From contig CACLQX010000004.1 in NCBI GenBank assembly GCA_902609185.1, forward strand, positions 1 to 39,045: a stretch of DNA of 39,045 bases, given 5' to 3'. Shown here piece by piece: positions 17,705-26,632 of this stretch. The translations under genes and the position numbers were made by a program. This DNA is from an uncultured Bacteroidota bacterium (GTDB lineage: Bacteria; Bacteroidota; Bacteroidia; Flavobacteriales; Flavobacteriaceae). The notes beneath the pieces are model-generated. The model had not been told where the DNA came from. It saw only the letters and a list, made by a program, of their open reading frames with translations, and searched no databases. Each line of letters starts with the position of its first letter. The first letter of the stretch is position 1.

Positions 17705-18838
17705 TTAGATTGAATAAAAAAAAGATCTAACCGTCTCAATTATCCTATCTTGTTGAGAATTTTCCTTTTCTGAATGTATTGGAAGTGAAAAAACAGAATT
17801 ACATAATTTCTCAGTATTATCAAGGGAAAAATTTTCACTGACATAACTTGAAAAAGCTTCTTGCCTGTAAAGTGGAACTGGATAATAAATCATAGCAGGA
17901 ATTTCGTTTTCAGTTAGATATTTTATTAATTTATCTCTGTATATAGCAGATGTCTTCAGTGTGTATTGATGAAAAACATGGGTTGAATTTGAGGATCTAT
18001 AAGGTATATTTAAATGTTCTATATCACCAAAGCCAATGTCATAAGTCTTGGCCATTTTTTCCCTGTTTGAATTGTACTGATCTAAGTATTTTAATTTAAC
18101 ATTTAGTATTGCAGCCTGGATAGAATCAAGTCTAGAATTACAACCTGTGACTTTGTGGTAATACCTTTTATTTTGTCCGTGATTTGCAACCATTTTCATT
18201 TTTTCTGCAAGATTATCATCATTGGTAAACATAGCCCCACCATCCCCATAACAACCTAAATTTTTTGATGGGAAAAAAGATGTCGTTCCAATATGACCAA
18301 TGGTACCTGTTTTTTTAATTTGACCATTTGAAAATTTATAATTGGCACCAATTGCTTGAGCATTATCCTCAATAACAAATAAATCATGCTTTTTAGCTAA
18401 AATTAAAATCTCTTCCATGTTTGCAGATTGACCAAATAAATGTACTGGAACAATAGCTTTAGTTCTTGTAGTGATTAAAGGTTCAATGTGATCACCGCGC
18501 ATATTAAAAGTGTTTTCATCAACATCTGCCATGACTGGTTTTAGTCCCAATAATGCGACAACCTCAGCCGTTGCCACGTATGTAAAAGATGGGCAAATAA
18601 CCTCATCACCAGGTTTTAAATCACACGACATCAAAGCAATTTGTAGTGCATCTGTTCCATTCGCGCATGGGATTACATGTTTACAACCTAAGTATTTGGA
18701 AAGGTTTGATGAAAACTCATGTACTTTTGGGCCATTAATGTATTTGGTAGATGAAATTGTATCTAAAACCTCTTTATCAATTTGGGCCTTTATTTTTAAG
18801 TATTGACTTTTTAAGTCAACCATTTGTATATTACTCAT
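17705..18838 (-). CDS. DegT/DnrJ/EryC1/StrS family sugar aminotransferase, WbpE-like
   Basis: A 377-residue PLP-dependent aminotransferase that adds an amino group to a keto nucleotide sugar. Visible are the CANGTDALQIAL phosphate-binding region, GDEVICPSFTYVATAE, the DNAQAIGA motif with the PLP-contacting Asp, the Schiff-base lysine in FFPSKNLGCYGDGGA, and GCNSRLDSIQAAIL. These stretches match WbpE/WlbC enzymes (3-amino group on UDP-GlcNAcA derivatives) closely, but other family members share them. A TATATTTG box lies 30 bases upstream of the ATG. A dehydrogenase nearby and an epimerase at the left edge could belong to the same nucleotide-sugar route; that is inference. Confidence 0.88.
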   Translation of the reverse strand: MSNIQMVDLKSQYLKIKAQIDKEVLDTISSTKYINGPKVHEFSSNLSKYLGCKHVIPCANGTDALQIALMSCDLKPGDEVICPSFTYVATAEVVALLGLKPVMADVDENTFNMRGDHIEPLITTRTKAIVPVHLFGQSANMEEILILAKKHDLFVIEDNAQAIGANYKFSNGQIKKTGTIGHIGTTSFFPSKNLGCYGDGGAMFTNDDNLAEKMKMVANHGQNKRYYHKVTGCNSRLDSIQAAILNVKLKYLDQYNSNREKMAKTYDIGFGDIEHLNIPYRSSNSTHVFHQYTLKTSAIYRDKLIKYLTENEIPAMIYYPVPLYRQEAFSSYVSENFSLDNTEKLCNSVFSLPIHSEKENSQQDRIIETVRSFFYSI

Positions 18839-18868
18839 ACAGAAATTGTAGTAAATAATTTTCTAAAG

Positions 18869-18876
18869 CAAATATA
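18869..18876 (-). promoter_or_regulatory. -7 box TATATTTG upstream of the aminotransferase gene
   Basis: TATATTTG on the minus strand lies between the tRNA-Leu gene and the aminotransferase ATG, giving an estimated leader of about 20-25 bases. It fits TAnnTTTG; no clear -33 partner. Confidence 0.5.
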
Positions 18877-18903
18877 AGTAATAGGATATTAACTTAATAT
18901 TTG

Positions 18904-18987
18904 TACTTCGGGTGGGAATCGAACCCACACTCTGTTGCCAGAACTGGATTTTGAATCCAGCGCGTCTACCAATTCCGCCACCGAAGC
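18904..18987 (-). tRNA. tRNA-Leu (anticodon CAA)
   Basis: On the minus strand an 84-base class II tRNA can be folded: acceptor arm GCTTCGG with CCGAAGT (closing G-U pair), the D-arm with GGTAGACGC, anticodon stem CTGGA/TCCAG around loop TTCAAAA (anticodon CAA, reading UUG), a long variable arm TTCTGGCAACAGAGT typical of leucine, and the T-arm GTGGG-TTCGATT-CCCAC. The CCA end is not encoded. A TAAATTTG -7 box lies 8 bases upstream of the 5' end. Confidence 0.95.
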
Positions 18988-18995
18988 AGGGCTGC

Positions 18996-19003
18996 CAAAT
19001 TTA
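18996..19003 (-). promoter_or_regulatory. -7 box TAAATTTG upstream of tRNA-Leu
   Basis: TAAATTTG on the minus strand lies 8 bases before the mature 5' end of the tRNA, which would put the transcription start almost at the tRNA. It fits TAnnTTTG; a -33 element is not apparent. Confidence 0.5.
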
Positions 19004-19044
19004 TAAAAACTTTTAATTTCTAGCACTTTATATCAAATAATTAT

Positions 19045-19052
19045 TAAATTTG
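19045..19052 (+). promoter_or_regulatory. -7 box TAAATTTG upstream of prs
   Basis: TAAATTTG fits TAnnTTTG and ends 12 bases before the preferred ATG of prs at 19065. It overlaps the TTG used as start by the ORF track, which is a reason to reject that TTG. No -33 partner at normal spacing. Confidence 0.45.
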
Positions 19053-19064
19053 ACCCCCAAAAAA

Positions 19065-20006
19065 ATGGCAATTCAAAGTCCCATAGCAAAAATTTTTTCT
19101 TGTACTCAAAGTACAGATTTAGCTTCAAAAATTGCTTCTGGTTACGGTACATCTTTAGGAAAAGTTAATTTTTCTCACTATAGTGATGGTGAATACCAAC
19201 CTTCATTTGAAGAATCAGTAAGAGGAGCTCGTATATTTATAATAGGGTCTACACACCCAAGTACGGATAATTTAATGGAGATGCTCCTTATGATAGATGC
19301 TGCCAAGAGATCATCTGCAAGACACATAACCGCAGTTATGCCATATTTTGGTTGGGCTAGGCAAGACAGAAAGGATAAACCAAGGGTTCCAATAGGGGCT
19401 AAGTTAGTTGCTAATTTATTGGTAGCATCCGGTGCTACCCGAATAATTACAATGGATTTGCATGCTGATCAAATTCAAGGTTTTTTTGAAAAGCCAGTTG
19501 ATCATTTGTATGCTTCTACAATTTTCATTCCTTACATTGAATCTTTAAACTTAGATGAACTCACTATAGCTTCACCTGATATGGGAGGTTCAAAGAGGGC
19601 TTATGCCTATTCTAGATTTTTAGAAAGCAATGTAGTTATCTGTTACAAACAAAGAAAAAAGGCCAATGTAATTTCACATATGGAACTCATCGGTGATGTA
19701 ACTGATAAAAATGTAATAATTGTAGATGATATGGTTGATACTGCAGGGACCTTGACAAAAGCTGCAGACTTAATGGTTGAGAGAGGGGCTAAATCTGTAA
19801 GAGCCGTTGCAACTCATGCACTTCTTTCAGGGGATGCTTATGAAAAAATAGAAAAATCTAAGCTTAAAGAATTAATTATAACTGATTCTATTCCCCAAAA
19901 AAAGGAATCAAAAAAAATTAAAGTATTGACATGTTCTAAATTATTTGCTGATGTTATGCAAAATGTCAATAATAATCAATCAATAAACTCATTTTTTATA
20001 AAATAA
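19065..20006 (+). CDS. prs: Ribose-phosphate pyrophosphokinase (PRPP synthetase)
   Basis: A cytoplasmic enzyme making PRPP from ribose 5-phosphate and ATP for nucleotide, His and Trp synthesis. Signatures include SDGEYQPSFEESVRG, PYFGWARQDRKDKPR (ATP-binding flexible loop), DLHADQIQGFF, and the PRPP-binding VIIVDDMVDTAGTL. I place the start at ATG 19065 (313 residues, the normal length) rather than the upstream TTG at 19050, because that TTG lies in a -7 box. It opens the block prs-rplY-pth-ribF-serS, a common order in Flavobacteriia; rplY follows by 6 bases. Confidence 0.97.
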   Translation: MAIQSPIAKIFSCTQSTDLASKIASGYGTSLGKVNFSHYSDGEYQPSFEESVRGARIFIIGSTHPSTDNLMEMLLMIDAAKRSSARHITAVMPYFGWARQDRKDKPRVPIGAKLVANLLVASGATRIITMDLHADQIQGFFEKPVDHLYASTIFIPYIESLNLDELTIASPDMGGSKRAYAYSRFLESNVVICYKQRKKANVISHMELIGDVTDKNVIIVDDMVDTAGTLTKAADLMVERGAKSVRAVATHALLSGDAYEKIEKSKLKELIITDSIPQKKESKKIKVLTCSKLFADVMQNVNNNQSINSFFIK

Positions 20007-20012
20007 ATTATA

Positions 20013-20696
20013 ATGAAATCAATAACAATAAATGGATCTAAAAGAGAAATCGTAGGGAAGTCATCGACCAAAGCTCTACGTAATGCTGGAAAGGTTCCTT
20101 GCGTTGTATACGGAGGAGATAAACCCATTCACTTTTCAGCTGATGAATTAAGTTTTTCAAAACTAGTGTATACACCTGATGCGCATACAGTGGTTATTGA
20201 ATTAGAGGATGGAAATAAAATTGATGCAATAATACAGGATATTCAATTTCACCCTGTTAATGAAAAAATTCTTCATATTGACTTTTTTCAAGTCTTTGAT
20301 GATAAGGAGGTGAAAATGATTATTCCTGTCAAGTTTGAAGGAAATTCACCAGGAGTTCGTTTACAAGGTGGTATTTTATCAAAAAACAAGAGAAAACTTT
20401 TTGTAAAAGCACTTCCGAAAAATCTACCTGATTTTATAAAAGCAGATGTCTCAACCTTAAATCTAAATGATAAAATTACAATTGAAGATTTACAAGATGA
20501 AAATTATTCATTCATCCATCCAGAAAACATGGTTGTTTGTCAAGTGAAAATGTCAAGAGCATCCATGTCACTTGAAACCGAGACTGATGAAGAAGAAGGT
20601 GAAGAGGGTGAAGAGGGTTCTGCAGAGTCTGAGTCTAAGCCTGAAGGGTCTGCTGAGTCAAATGAAACTAAAGAGGAGAAAAAAGAAGGTTCTTAA
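20013..20696 (+). CDS. rplY: 50S ribosomal protein L25 / general stress protein Ctc
   Basis: A 227-residue two-domain L25 (TL5/CTC type) that binds 5S rRNA in the large subunit. The N-terminal domain carries [14 protein letters not shown] and the C-terminal domain [23 protein letters not shown] and GVRLQGGIL. The last 45 residues are an acidic tail of Glu, Ser, Gly and Lys repeats ([11 protein letters not shown]), a common ending for L25 in Bacteroidota. It sits 6 bases after prs. A short ORF in another frame across the tail (20572-20772) is a low-complexity shadow. Confidence 0.96.
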   Translation: MKSITINGSKREIVGKSSTKALRNAGKVPCVVYGGDKPIHFSADELSFSKLVYTPDAHTVVIELEDGNKIDAIIQDIQFHPVNEKILHIDFFQVFDDKEVKMIIPVKFEGNSPGVRLQGGILSKNKRKLFVKALPKNLPDFIKADVSTLNLNDKITIEDLQDENYSFIHPENMVVCQVKMSRASMSLETETDEEEGEEGEEGSAESESKPEGSAESNETKEEKKEGS

Positions 20697-20730
20697 TCTT
20701 ACATTTATTTTCTTTTGGCGTAAGCTTTTA

Positions 20731-20738
20731 TATTTTTG
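20731..20738 (+). promoter_or_regulatory. -7 box TATTTTTG upstream of pth
   Basis: TATTTTTG fits TAnnTTTG and ends 5 bases before the GTG at 20744, or 53 bases before the alternative ATG at 20792. If it is used with the GTG, the message would be nearly leaderless. Confidence 0.4.
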
Positions 20739-20743
20739 CTTAA

Positions 20744-21352
20744 GTGAAAAATTTATTGAAATTTTTTTTTAATCAAAAAAAAGAATTTGACATGAGCAAG
20801 TTTCTTGTTGTAGGACTTGGAAATCCAGAAAGTGGTTATAGTGGTACTCGACATAATGTCGGTTTTGACATTGTTAATCAATTGTGTGAATCAAAAAATG
20901 TAGTTCTGTCTGAGGATCGCTATGGATTTACTGGAAAATTTAAATATGCAGGAAAATCTATACACATCTTGAAGCCCAACACCTATATGAACTTAAGCGG
21001 CAATCCAGTTAAATACTGGCTAAAAAAGCTAAAAATTGAATCCTCAAATCTAATTGTGATAGTTGATGATTTAAATTTGGATTTTGGCAAATCTAGAATT
21101 AGACCATCTGGAAAAGATGGTGGGCATAATGGATTGAAGAGCATAATTGAAAAAATAAATACAGATAATTTTATTAGACTTCGATTTGGAATTGGAAATG
21201 ATTTTAATGCTGGTGAACAGACTGATCATGTACTTGGTAAATGGTCCACTGTTGAACAAAATCAGTTGGGCAATCTTATAGCTAGTAGTGCCGAAATGGT
21301 ACTTCATATTGTTAAACATGGCATTGAGAATACAATGAACAAATACAACTAA
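20744..21352 (+). CDS. pth: Peptidyl-tRNA hydrolase
   Basis: Recycles peptidyl-tRNA released from stalled ribosomes. Motifs are VGLGNPESGYSGTRHNVGFD with the catalytic His, KPNTYMNLSG, IVDDLNLDFGKSRIRPSG and GGHNGLKSI. Two starts are possible: GTG at 20744 (202 residues), which adds the basic-hydrophobic leader MKNLLKFFFNQKKEFD, or ATG at 20792 (186 residues, the classical length). From memory, similar N-terminal extensions occur in some flavobacterial Pth proteins, so I keep the GTG, but this is not certain. The ribF gene begins at the base after its stop. Confidence 0.93.
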   Translation: MKNLLKFFFNQKKEFDMSKFLVVGLGNPESGYSGTRHNVGFDIVNQLCESKNVVLSEDRYGFTGKFKYAGKSIHILKPNTYMNLSGNPVKYWLKKLKIESSNLIVIVDDLNLDFGKSRIRPSGKDGGHNGLKSIIEKINTDNFIRLRFGIGNDFNAGEQTDHVLGKWSTVEQNQLGNLIASSAEMVLHIVKHGIENTMNKYN

Positions 21353-22288
21353 TTGGTTACTACAAATAATATAGAAAACTTAACTTCAAGTGTTCCATCA
21401 ATATTGACCATTGGGACTTTTGATGGGGTTCATCTTGGACATAAAAAAATCATTAAAAAATTAATTGAATCAGCAAATAGTAAAAAACTAAGATCATGTA
21501 TTTTAACTTTTTTTCCACATCCTAGGAATTTTTTATCAAAATCTGATGAATTAAAACTGATTAATACAATTAAGGAGAAGAAAGAAATTTTAAATGAATT
21601 AGGGGTTGATGAATTGATTATTCAAGAATTCAATAATGACTTTTCAAATCTAAGTGCTGATGAATTTATTGGACACCTAATAAAGTATTGTAAAATAAAA
21701 GAAATCATTGTAGGATTCAACCACAAATTTGGAAAAGATAGGGAAGCTGGTATTAAAGAATTAAAGACTTATGGAAAGAAGTACGGTTTTGATGTTACCG
21801 AAATTGGTGCATTTGATATAAATCAAATCAACATCAGCTCTACAAAAATTCGTAATGCAATTAATGATGGCAAAGTAGAGCTTTGTAGCCAATATCTCGG
21901 CTACAATTTCTCGCTAAGTGGTGCAATAGTTAAAGGAAAATCAAGAGGAAAACATATTGGGTATCCAACTGCAAACATCAATGTTGAGGAAAACTACAAA
22001 ATCATACCAAAAAATGGAGTTTATTTTGTTAGCTGTAAGACACAAAGCATCCAGAAATTTGGAATGATGAATATTGGTTACAACCCTACATTTGGAAATA
22101 AAGATCGAACAATTGAGGTTAATATTTTTGAATTTGATGGAAATATTTATGGTGAAAAAATTAAAATTGAATTTTTAAAATTTATAAGAAATGAAATAAA
22201 ATTTCAGAACATTGATGAATTGAAAAAACAAATAGGAATAGATCGAGAAACTTGTAAAAGTTACATGATTTCAACTTATAATAACTAG
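21353..22288 (+). CDS. ribF: Bifunctional riboflavin kinase / FAD synthetase
   Basis: A 311-residue enzyme converting riboflavin to FMN and then FAD. The N-terminal FAD synthetase domain has TIGTFDGVHLGHKKII (nucleotidyltransferase HxGH-type motif), FFPHPRNF and ISSTKIRNAI; the C-terminal flavokinase domain has KGKSRGKHIGYPTANI and GMMNIGYNPTFG. The start is a TTG that immediately follows the pth stop; it gives the expected 18 residues before the TIGTFDG motif and no ATG alternative exists. Translation is probably coupled to pth. Confidence 0.96.
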   Translation: MVTTNNIENLTSSVPSILTIGTFDGVHLGHKKIIKKLIESANSKKLRSCILTFFPHPRNFLSKSDELKLINTIKEKKEILNELGVDELIIQEFNNDFSNLSADEFIGHLIKYCKIKEIIVGFNHKFGKDREAGIKELKTYGKKYGFDVTEIGAFDINQINISSTKIRNAINDGKVELCSQYLGYNFSLSGAIVKGKSRGKHIGYPTANINVEENYKIIPKNGVYFVSCKTQSIQKFGMMNIGYNPTFGNKDRTIEVNIFEFDGNIYGEKIKIEFLKFIRNEIKFQNIDELKKQIGIDRETCKSYMISTYNN

Positions 22289-22297
22289 TTTTATAAT

Positions 22298-23569
22298 ATG
22301 CTAATTGTATCAGACTTAATTACTAACAAAACACAAATTGTAGAAAGCTTAAAAAAAAGAAATAAAGATTTTTCAAAAGAAATAGATTTAGTTATTGAGT
22401 TTGATAAAAAAAGAAGAACAACTCAATCTGAACTTGATCAAATACTCTCCCAACAAAATCAATTATCAAAAAGAATTGGTGAGTACTATAAATCTGGTGA
22501 TCAGAGTTCTGGAAATAAATTAAAAAAACAAGTAGAAGCATTAAAACCTGAAGTTAAAAAGTTAGAAAAAAACTTAAATGAAATTAAATCAGAATTATTT
22601 AATAGTTTAAATAATATTCCAAATGTCCCTCACTACTTAGTTAAAGAAGGTAAGGGTGAAGAAGACAATGAAATTATTTATGAATCAATAGATATTGATA
22701 AATTAACAAATAAAACAAAGCCACATTGGGAATTAGCTTCTGATTATAACCTGATTAGTTTTGAACTTGGAAATAAAATTTCAGGTGCAGGATTTCCTGC
22801 TTACATAGATAAAGGTGCCAAACTTGAAAGGTCACTAATAAACTTTTTTTTAGATTATAATATCAAAAATGATTATAAAGAAGTTCAACCTCCTTTATTA
22901 GTTAATGAAAGTTCAGGTCACGGTACTGGTCAATTGCCTGATAAGGAAGGGCAAATGTATAAGATTGAAAATGAGAATCTGTACTTAATACCTACAGCTG
23001 AAGTTCCGATAACTAATTTTTATAGAAATACAACACTTAGCAAAGATAGCATTCCAGTTAAGCTTACAGGCTATACTCCATGCTTTAGGAGGGAAGCAGG
23101 AAGTTATGGTTCCCATGTCAGGGGATTAAATAGGCTTCATCAATTTGATAAAGTTGAAATAGTTAGAATTGAAGACCCGATTAATTCTTATAAAGTTTTA
23201 GATGAAATGGTAGAGCATGTAAAAAATCTACTAATTATGCTTGAATTGCCATTTAGAATTGTTCGACTTTGCGGTGGTGATTTGGGATTTACTTCAGCTC
23301 TAACATATGATTTTGAAGTTTATGCAATGGGGCAAAACAAGTGGCTTGAGGTAAGTTCTGTTTCAAACTTTGAAAGTTTTCAATCCAATAGATTAAATCT
23401 CAAAATAGATTTTGGAGATAAGAAAAGATATTGTGCTCACACACTTAATGGAAGCTCACTGGCACTTCCAAGAATAGTTGCATGCATTTTAGAAAATTTT
23501 CAAGAAAAAGACCACATAAAAATTCCTAAAATACTGCATAAATACACTGGTTTTAAACAAATAAAATAA
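22298..23569 (+). CDS. serS: Seryl-tRNA synthetase
   Basis: A 423-residue class II synthetase. The N-terminal coiled-coil arm that holds the tRNA variable arm is visible at about residues 30-105 (Lys, Glu, Gln rich). The catalytic domain has PPLLVNESSGHGTGQLP, TAEVPITNFY, motif 2 FRREAGSYGSHVRGLNRLHQF, and motif 3 HTLNGSSLALPRIV. Length matches the family. It follows ribF by 9 bases in the same apparent operon. Confidence 0.97.
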   Translation: MLIVSDLITNKTQIVESLKKRNKDFSKEIDLVIEFDKKRRTTQSELDQILSQQNQLSKRIGEYYKSGDQSSGNKLKKQVEALKPEVKKLEKNLNEIKSELFNSLNNIPNVPHYLVKEGKGEEDNEIIYESIDIDKLTNKTKPHWELASDYNLISFELGNKISGAGFPAYIDKGAKLERSLINFFLDYNIKNDYKEVQPPLLVNESSGHGTGQLPDKEGQMYKIENENLYLIPTAEVPITNFYRNTTLSKDSIPVKLTGYTPCFRREAGSYGSHVRGLNRLHQFDKVEIVRIEDPINSYKVLDEMVEHVKNLLIMLELPFRIVRLCGGDLGFTSALTYDFEVYAMGQNKWLEVSSVSNFESFQSNRLNLKIDFGDKKRYCAHTLNGSSLALPRIVACILENFQEKDHIKIPKILHKYTGFKQIK

Positions 23570-23573
23570 TCTT

Positions 23574-24347
23574 TTGATTCCATTTAAGCCTAAGAAAAAA
23601 TTCGGTCAAAATTTTTTAATTAATAAGAATCTTAGTGCTAAAATCGCATCATTTATTGATGTTAAAAATTGTGATTCATTAATTGAAATTGGACCAGGGT
23701 TAGGATCCTTAACAAAGGAAATTATAAATATTGATATTGCTGAAAAGAAATTTATTGAAATTGATGGAGATTGTGTTGACTATCTACAAAAATCAATTTC
23801 AGAAATAAATGGCAACATAATAAATGAAGACTTTTTAAAAATTGATTTAAATAGTTTTAAGTCACCAATGGTTATTGTTGGAAACTTTCCTTACAATATT
23901 TCAAATCAAATATTATTTAAAATATATGAAAACAGGAATATTATTCAATCAATGGTGGGTATGTTTCAATTTGAGGTTGCAGAGCGAATATGTAGTCCAA
24001 AGGGGTCTAAAAAATATGGAGTTCTTTCTGTACTAATACAAGCCTATTTTAATGTGGAGATGAAAATAAAGATTAGACCAAATAATTTTTATCCTGCCCC
24101 GAAGATTGATTCTGCTGTAATTAAGATTGTTAAATATCGAGACCACCTAAACTGTAATGAGAAATTATTCAAAGAGGTGGTAAAAACCACTTTTAACTTA
24201 AGAAGAAAAAAAATAAGAAATAGCTTAAAGACCTTAAATTATTCACAAATTAAATTTGATAATCCTATCTTTGATAAAAGACCCGAAGAGTTAGGGGTTC
24301 TGGAGTTTATCAATTTAACAAATTTGTTGAATAATGAAAACATTTAA
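23574..24347 (+). CDS. rsmA: 16S rRNA (adenine1518/1519-N6)-dimethyltransferase
   Basis: A 257-residue KsgA/RsmA methyltransferase that dimethylates two adjacent adenosines near the 3' end of 16S rRNA. Motifs are KKKFGQNFLIN at the N terminus, the SAM-binding IEIGPGLGSLTKEI, NEDFL and the catalytic GNFPYNISNQI. The start is a TTG five bases after the serS stop; the family N terminus begins only a few residues before KKFGQNFL, so the TTG is well supported. The gene overlaps mgtE by 14 bases. Confidence 0.96.
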   Translation: MIPFKPKKKFGQNFLINKNLSAKIASFIDVKNCDSLIEIGPGLGSLTKEIINIDIAEKKFIEIDGDCVDYLQKSISEINGNIINEDFLKIDLNSFKSPMVIVGNFPYNISNQILFKIYENRNIIQSMVGMFQFEVAERICSPKGSKKYGVLSVLIQAYFNVEMKIKIRPNNFYPAPKIDSAVIKIVKYRDHLNCNEKLFKEVVKTTFNLRRKKIRNSLKTLNYSQIKFDNPIFDKRPEELGVLEFINLTNLLNNENI

Positions 24348-25692
24348 ACTATCAAATGAGCTAATAAACAATATTTCTGACTTAATTCTTAGAAAGAATA
24401 ATAAGGAAATTAAAAATATTGTTAAAAACCTTCACTACGCAGATTTAGCAGAACTAGTTAATGAGCTAAGCTTCAACGATAGCATTTACTTAATAAAACT
24501 TATAGATAGTGATAAGACATCTGATGTTCTCACCGAACTTGATGATGATGTTAGAGAAAAAATTTTAAAGGAACTCTCCGAAAAAGAAATTGCCGTTGAA
24601 ATAAAAGAACTTGATAGTGATGATGCGGTTGATATTTTATCTGAACTTCCCGATGAAAAGAAAGAAAAAGTTATTTCACTTATTAAAGATGAAAATATAA
24701 CAGAAAATATTAGAGAATTATTAAAGTACGATGAGGATAGTGCAGGTGGATTGATGGCAAAAGAACTTATAAGTGTAAATGAAAATTGGAGTGTGTTAAA
24801 GTGTTTAAGAGAAATTAGAAAACAGGCCAAAGACATTACAAGAGTGCATTCTATTTATGTTTTAAATAAGAAAGAGGAACTAATTGGAAGATTGTCCCTA
24901 AAGGACTTGATTATGTCTCCATCAAAAAAGAAAATAAAACAAATTTACATACCAAAAGTTGATTATGTAAATGTGAATGACAGTGGTGAAGATGTGGTTA
25001 AATTAATGACCAAATATGACTTGGAAGCAATTCCGGTTGTAAATGATAATAGAAAACTACTTGGGAGAATTACAATTGATGATATAGTAGATTTTATTAA
25101 AGATGAGGCTGAGGAAGATTATTTATTAGCTGCAGGTGTTTCAAATGATGTTGAAGCGGATGATTCAATTTTTGAACTCTCTAAAGCAAGATTACCCTGG
25201 CTAGTTTTAGGACTTTTTGGAGGACTAGGAAGTGTCTTTATTTTAGAGAGTTTTGAAGAAATTATGGCTTCGGAATCGTTGAGAGCTTTGTTTTTCTACA
25301 CACCACTAATTGCTGCAATGGCTGGAAATGTTGGCGTTCAATCTTCAGCAATTGTTGTTCAAGGCTTAGCAAATGACTTAATAAAAGGAAGTGTTTTTAG
25401 AAGATTATTCAAAGAAGTAAGTTTAACAATTTTAAATGGAGTCATACTGAGTTTATTTATCATTGCTTTTGGACAAATTGTTAATCAACCAATTGAAATG
25501 AGTTTGACAATCAGTGCTTCCATGATTTGTGTAATAGTTGTTGCTGCTCTCATCGGTACAGCAGTTCCAATTATGCTTAATAAGCTAGATATTGACCCTG
25601 CAATTGCTACGGGTCCTTTTATTACCACCGGCAATGACGTTATTGGAATTTTACTTTTTTTCTACCTAGCAAAAATAATCTTAGGTTTTTAA
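24334..25692 (+). CDS. mgtE: Magnesium transporter MgtE
   Basis: A 452-residue Mg2+ channel of the inner membrane. Residues 1-130 form the acidic helical MgtE N domain (repeats such as DDAVDILSELPDEK), residues 135-255 a pair of CBS domains (with VHSIYVLNKKEELIGRLSLKDLI and AIPVVNDNRKLLGRITIDDIVDF), and about 285-452 five membrane helices. The pore region carries AGNVGVQSSAIVVQGLA and the C-terminal GPFITTGNDVIGILLFFYLA family signature. It overlaps rsmA by 14 bases, a neighbourhood common in Flavobacteriia. Confidence 0.96.
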   Translation: MKTFKLSNELINNISDLILRKNNKEIKNIVKNLHYADLAELVNELSFNDSIYLIKLIDSDKTSDVLTELDDDVREKILKELSEKEIAVEIKELDSDDAVDILSELPDEKKEKVISLIKDENITENIRELLKYDEDSAGGLMAKELISVNENWSVLKCLREIRKQAKDITRVHSIYVLNKKEELIGRLSLKDLIMSPSKKKIKQIYIPKVDYVNVNDSGEDVVKLMTKYDLEAIPVVNDNRKLLGRITIDDIVDFIKDEAEEDYLLAAGVSNDVEADDSIFELSKARLPWLVLGLFGGLGSVFILESFEEIMASESLRALFFYTPLIAAMAGNVGVQSSAIVVQGLANDLIKGSVFRRLFKEVSLTILNGVILSLFIIAFGQIVNQPIEMSLTISASMICVIVVAALIGTAVPIMLNKLDIDPAIATGPFITTGNDVIGILLFFYLAKIILGF

Positions 25693-25696
25693 AATA

Positions 25697-26632
25697 ATGA
25701 AAGTACTTCACCTTGACAATAATCATTCTATGATTAAGAAAAGTTTATCTGCATGGGGATTAAAAAATGATATTGATTTAACATCTAGCAAAGCTGAAAT
25801 TGGAAATATAATAGGTGCCTATCACGGACTAGTTATAAGAAGTAGAATAAAAATCGATAAAGATCTTATTGATAAGGCTGTTAATTTAAAATTTGTAGCA
25901 AGAGTAGGTTCAGGAACTGAAAATATTGATTGCGAATACTTAGTGAAAAAAAATATTGAGTTAATTTCGTCTGGTGAGGGTAATTCAAATGCTGTTGGTG
26001 AACATACAATTGGTTTGCTACTGGATTTATCTAAAAAAATTACAAAGTCCCACATTGAGATGCAAAGTAATTTAAGAAAAAGAGAAGAGAATAGGGGTTT
26101 TGAAATTAAAGGAAAAACAATCGGTATTATTGGTTATGGAAAAACAGGTAAAAGTTTTGCTAGAAAACTTTTAGGGTTTAACTGCAATGTTATATTCAAT
26201 GATTTAAAAAAAGATTTAGAGGATGAATATGCAAAACCGGTTACAATTTCTGAGTTGAAAGAAAAATCAGATATTATTAGTGTACATACAGATTTGAATA
26301 AATTAAGTCATCACTTAATTAACAAAAAATTTATCAGTGATTGTAAAAAACCTTTCTATTTATTAAATACATCTAGAGGGGAATGTGTCAATACTAAAGA
26401 TTTAATATTTGCATTAAAAGATGGTAAAGTTTCAGGTGCTGGATTGGATGTTTTGGAGAATGAAACCAAAAGTTTCTTTTCTTTAAATGATGACGATAGT
26501 TTAGAGGAGATAAAGAAATTTGAAAATGTAATTCTGACTCCTCACACTGCTGGATGGTCTTATGAAAGTAAAATTAAACTAGCAGAAATTATAGTAGATA
26601 AGATCAAAAAATTTCTAGGTAGAAAAAATTAA
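25697..26632 (+). CDS. D-isomer-specific 2-hydroxyacid dehydrogenase (phosphoglycerate dehydrogenase-like)
   Basis: A 311-residue NAD-dependent dehydrogenase. The first part has VIRSRIKIDKDLID and FVARVGSGTENID, the NAD domain GIIGYGKTGKSFARKL, and the catalytic Arg in NTSRGECV, the Glu in the GLDVLENE segment and the His in LTPHTAGWSYES. Length fits the short SerA type without an ACT domain. It could supply serine synthesis (3-phosphoglycerate oxidation) or act on another 2-hydroxyacid. It follows mgtE by 4 bases and converges with the aspartate kinase gene, overlapping its 3' end by 18 bases. Confidence 0.88.
   Translation: MKVLHLDNNHSMIKKSLSAWGLKNDIDLTSSKAEIGNIIGAYHGLVIRSRIKIDKDLIDKAVNLKFVARVGSGTENIDCEYLVKKNIELISSGEGNSNAVGEHTIGLLLDLSKKITKSHIEMQSNLRKREENRGFEIKGKTIGIIGYGKTGKSFARKLLGFNCNVIFNDLKKDLEDEYAKPVTISELKEKSDIISVHTDLNKLSHHLINKKFISDCKKPFYLLNTSRGECVNTKDLIFALKDGKVSGAGLDVLENETKSFFSLNDDDSLEEIKKFENVILTPHTAGWSYESKIKLAEIIVDKIKKFLGRKN

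Noticed and set aside
18839-19049. Additional RNA genes or repeats around tRNA-Leu
   Set aside because: Beyond the tRNA and -7 boxes, this 211-base gap shows no second tRNA, hairpin or repeat.
20572-20772. 66-residue ORF overlapping the rplY tail
   Set aside because: It arises from reading the repetitive acidic tail in another frame; Lys/Arg-rich low complexity without support.
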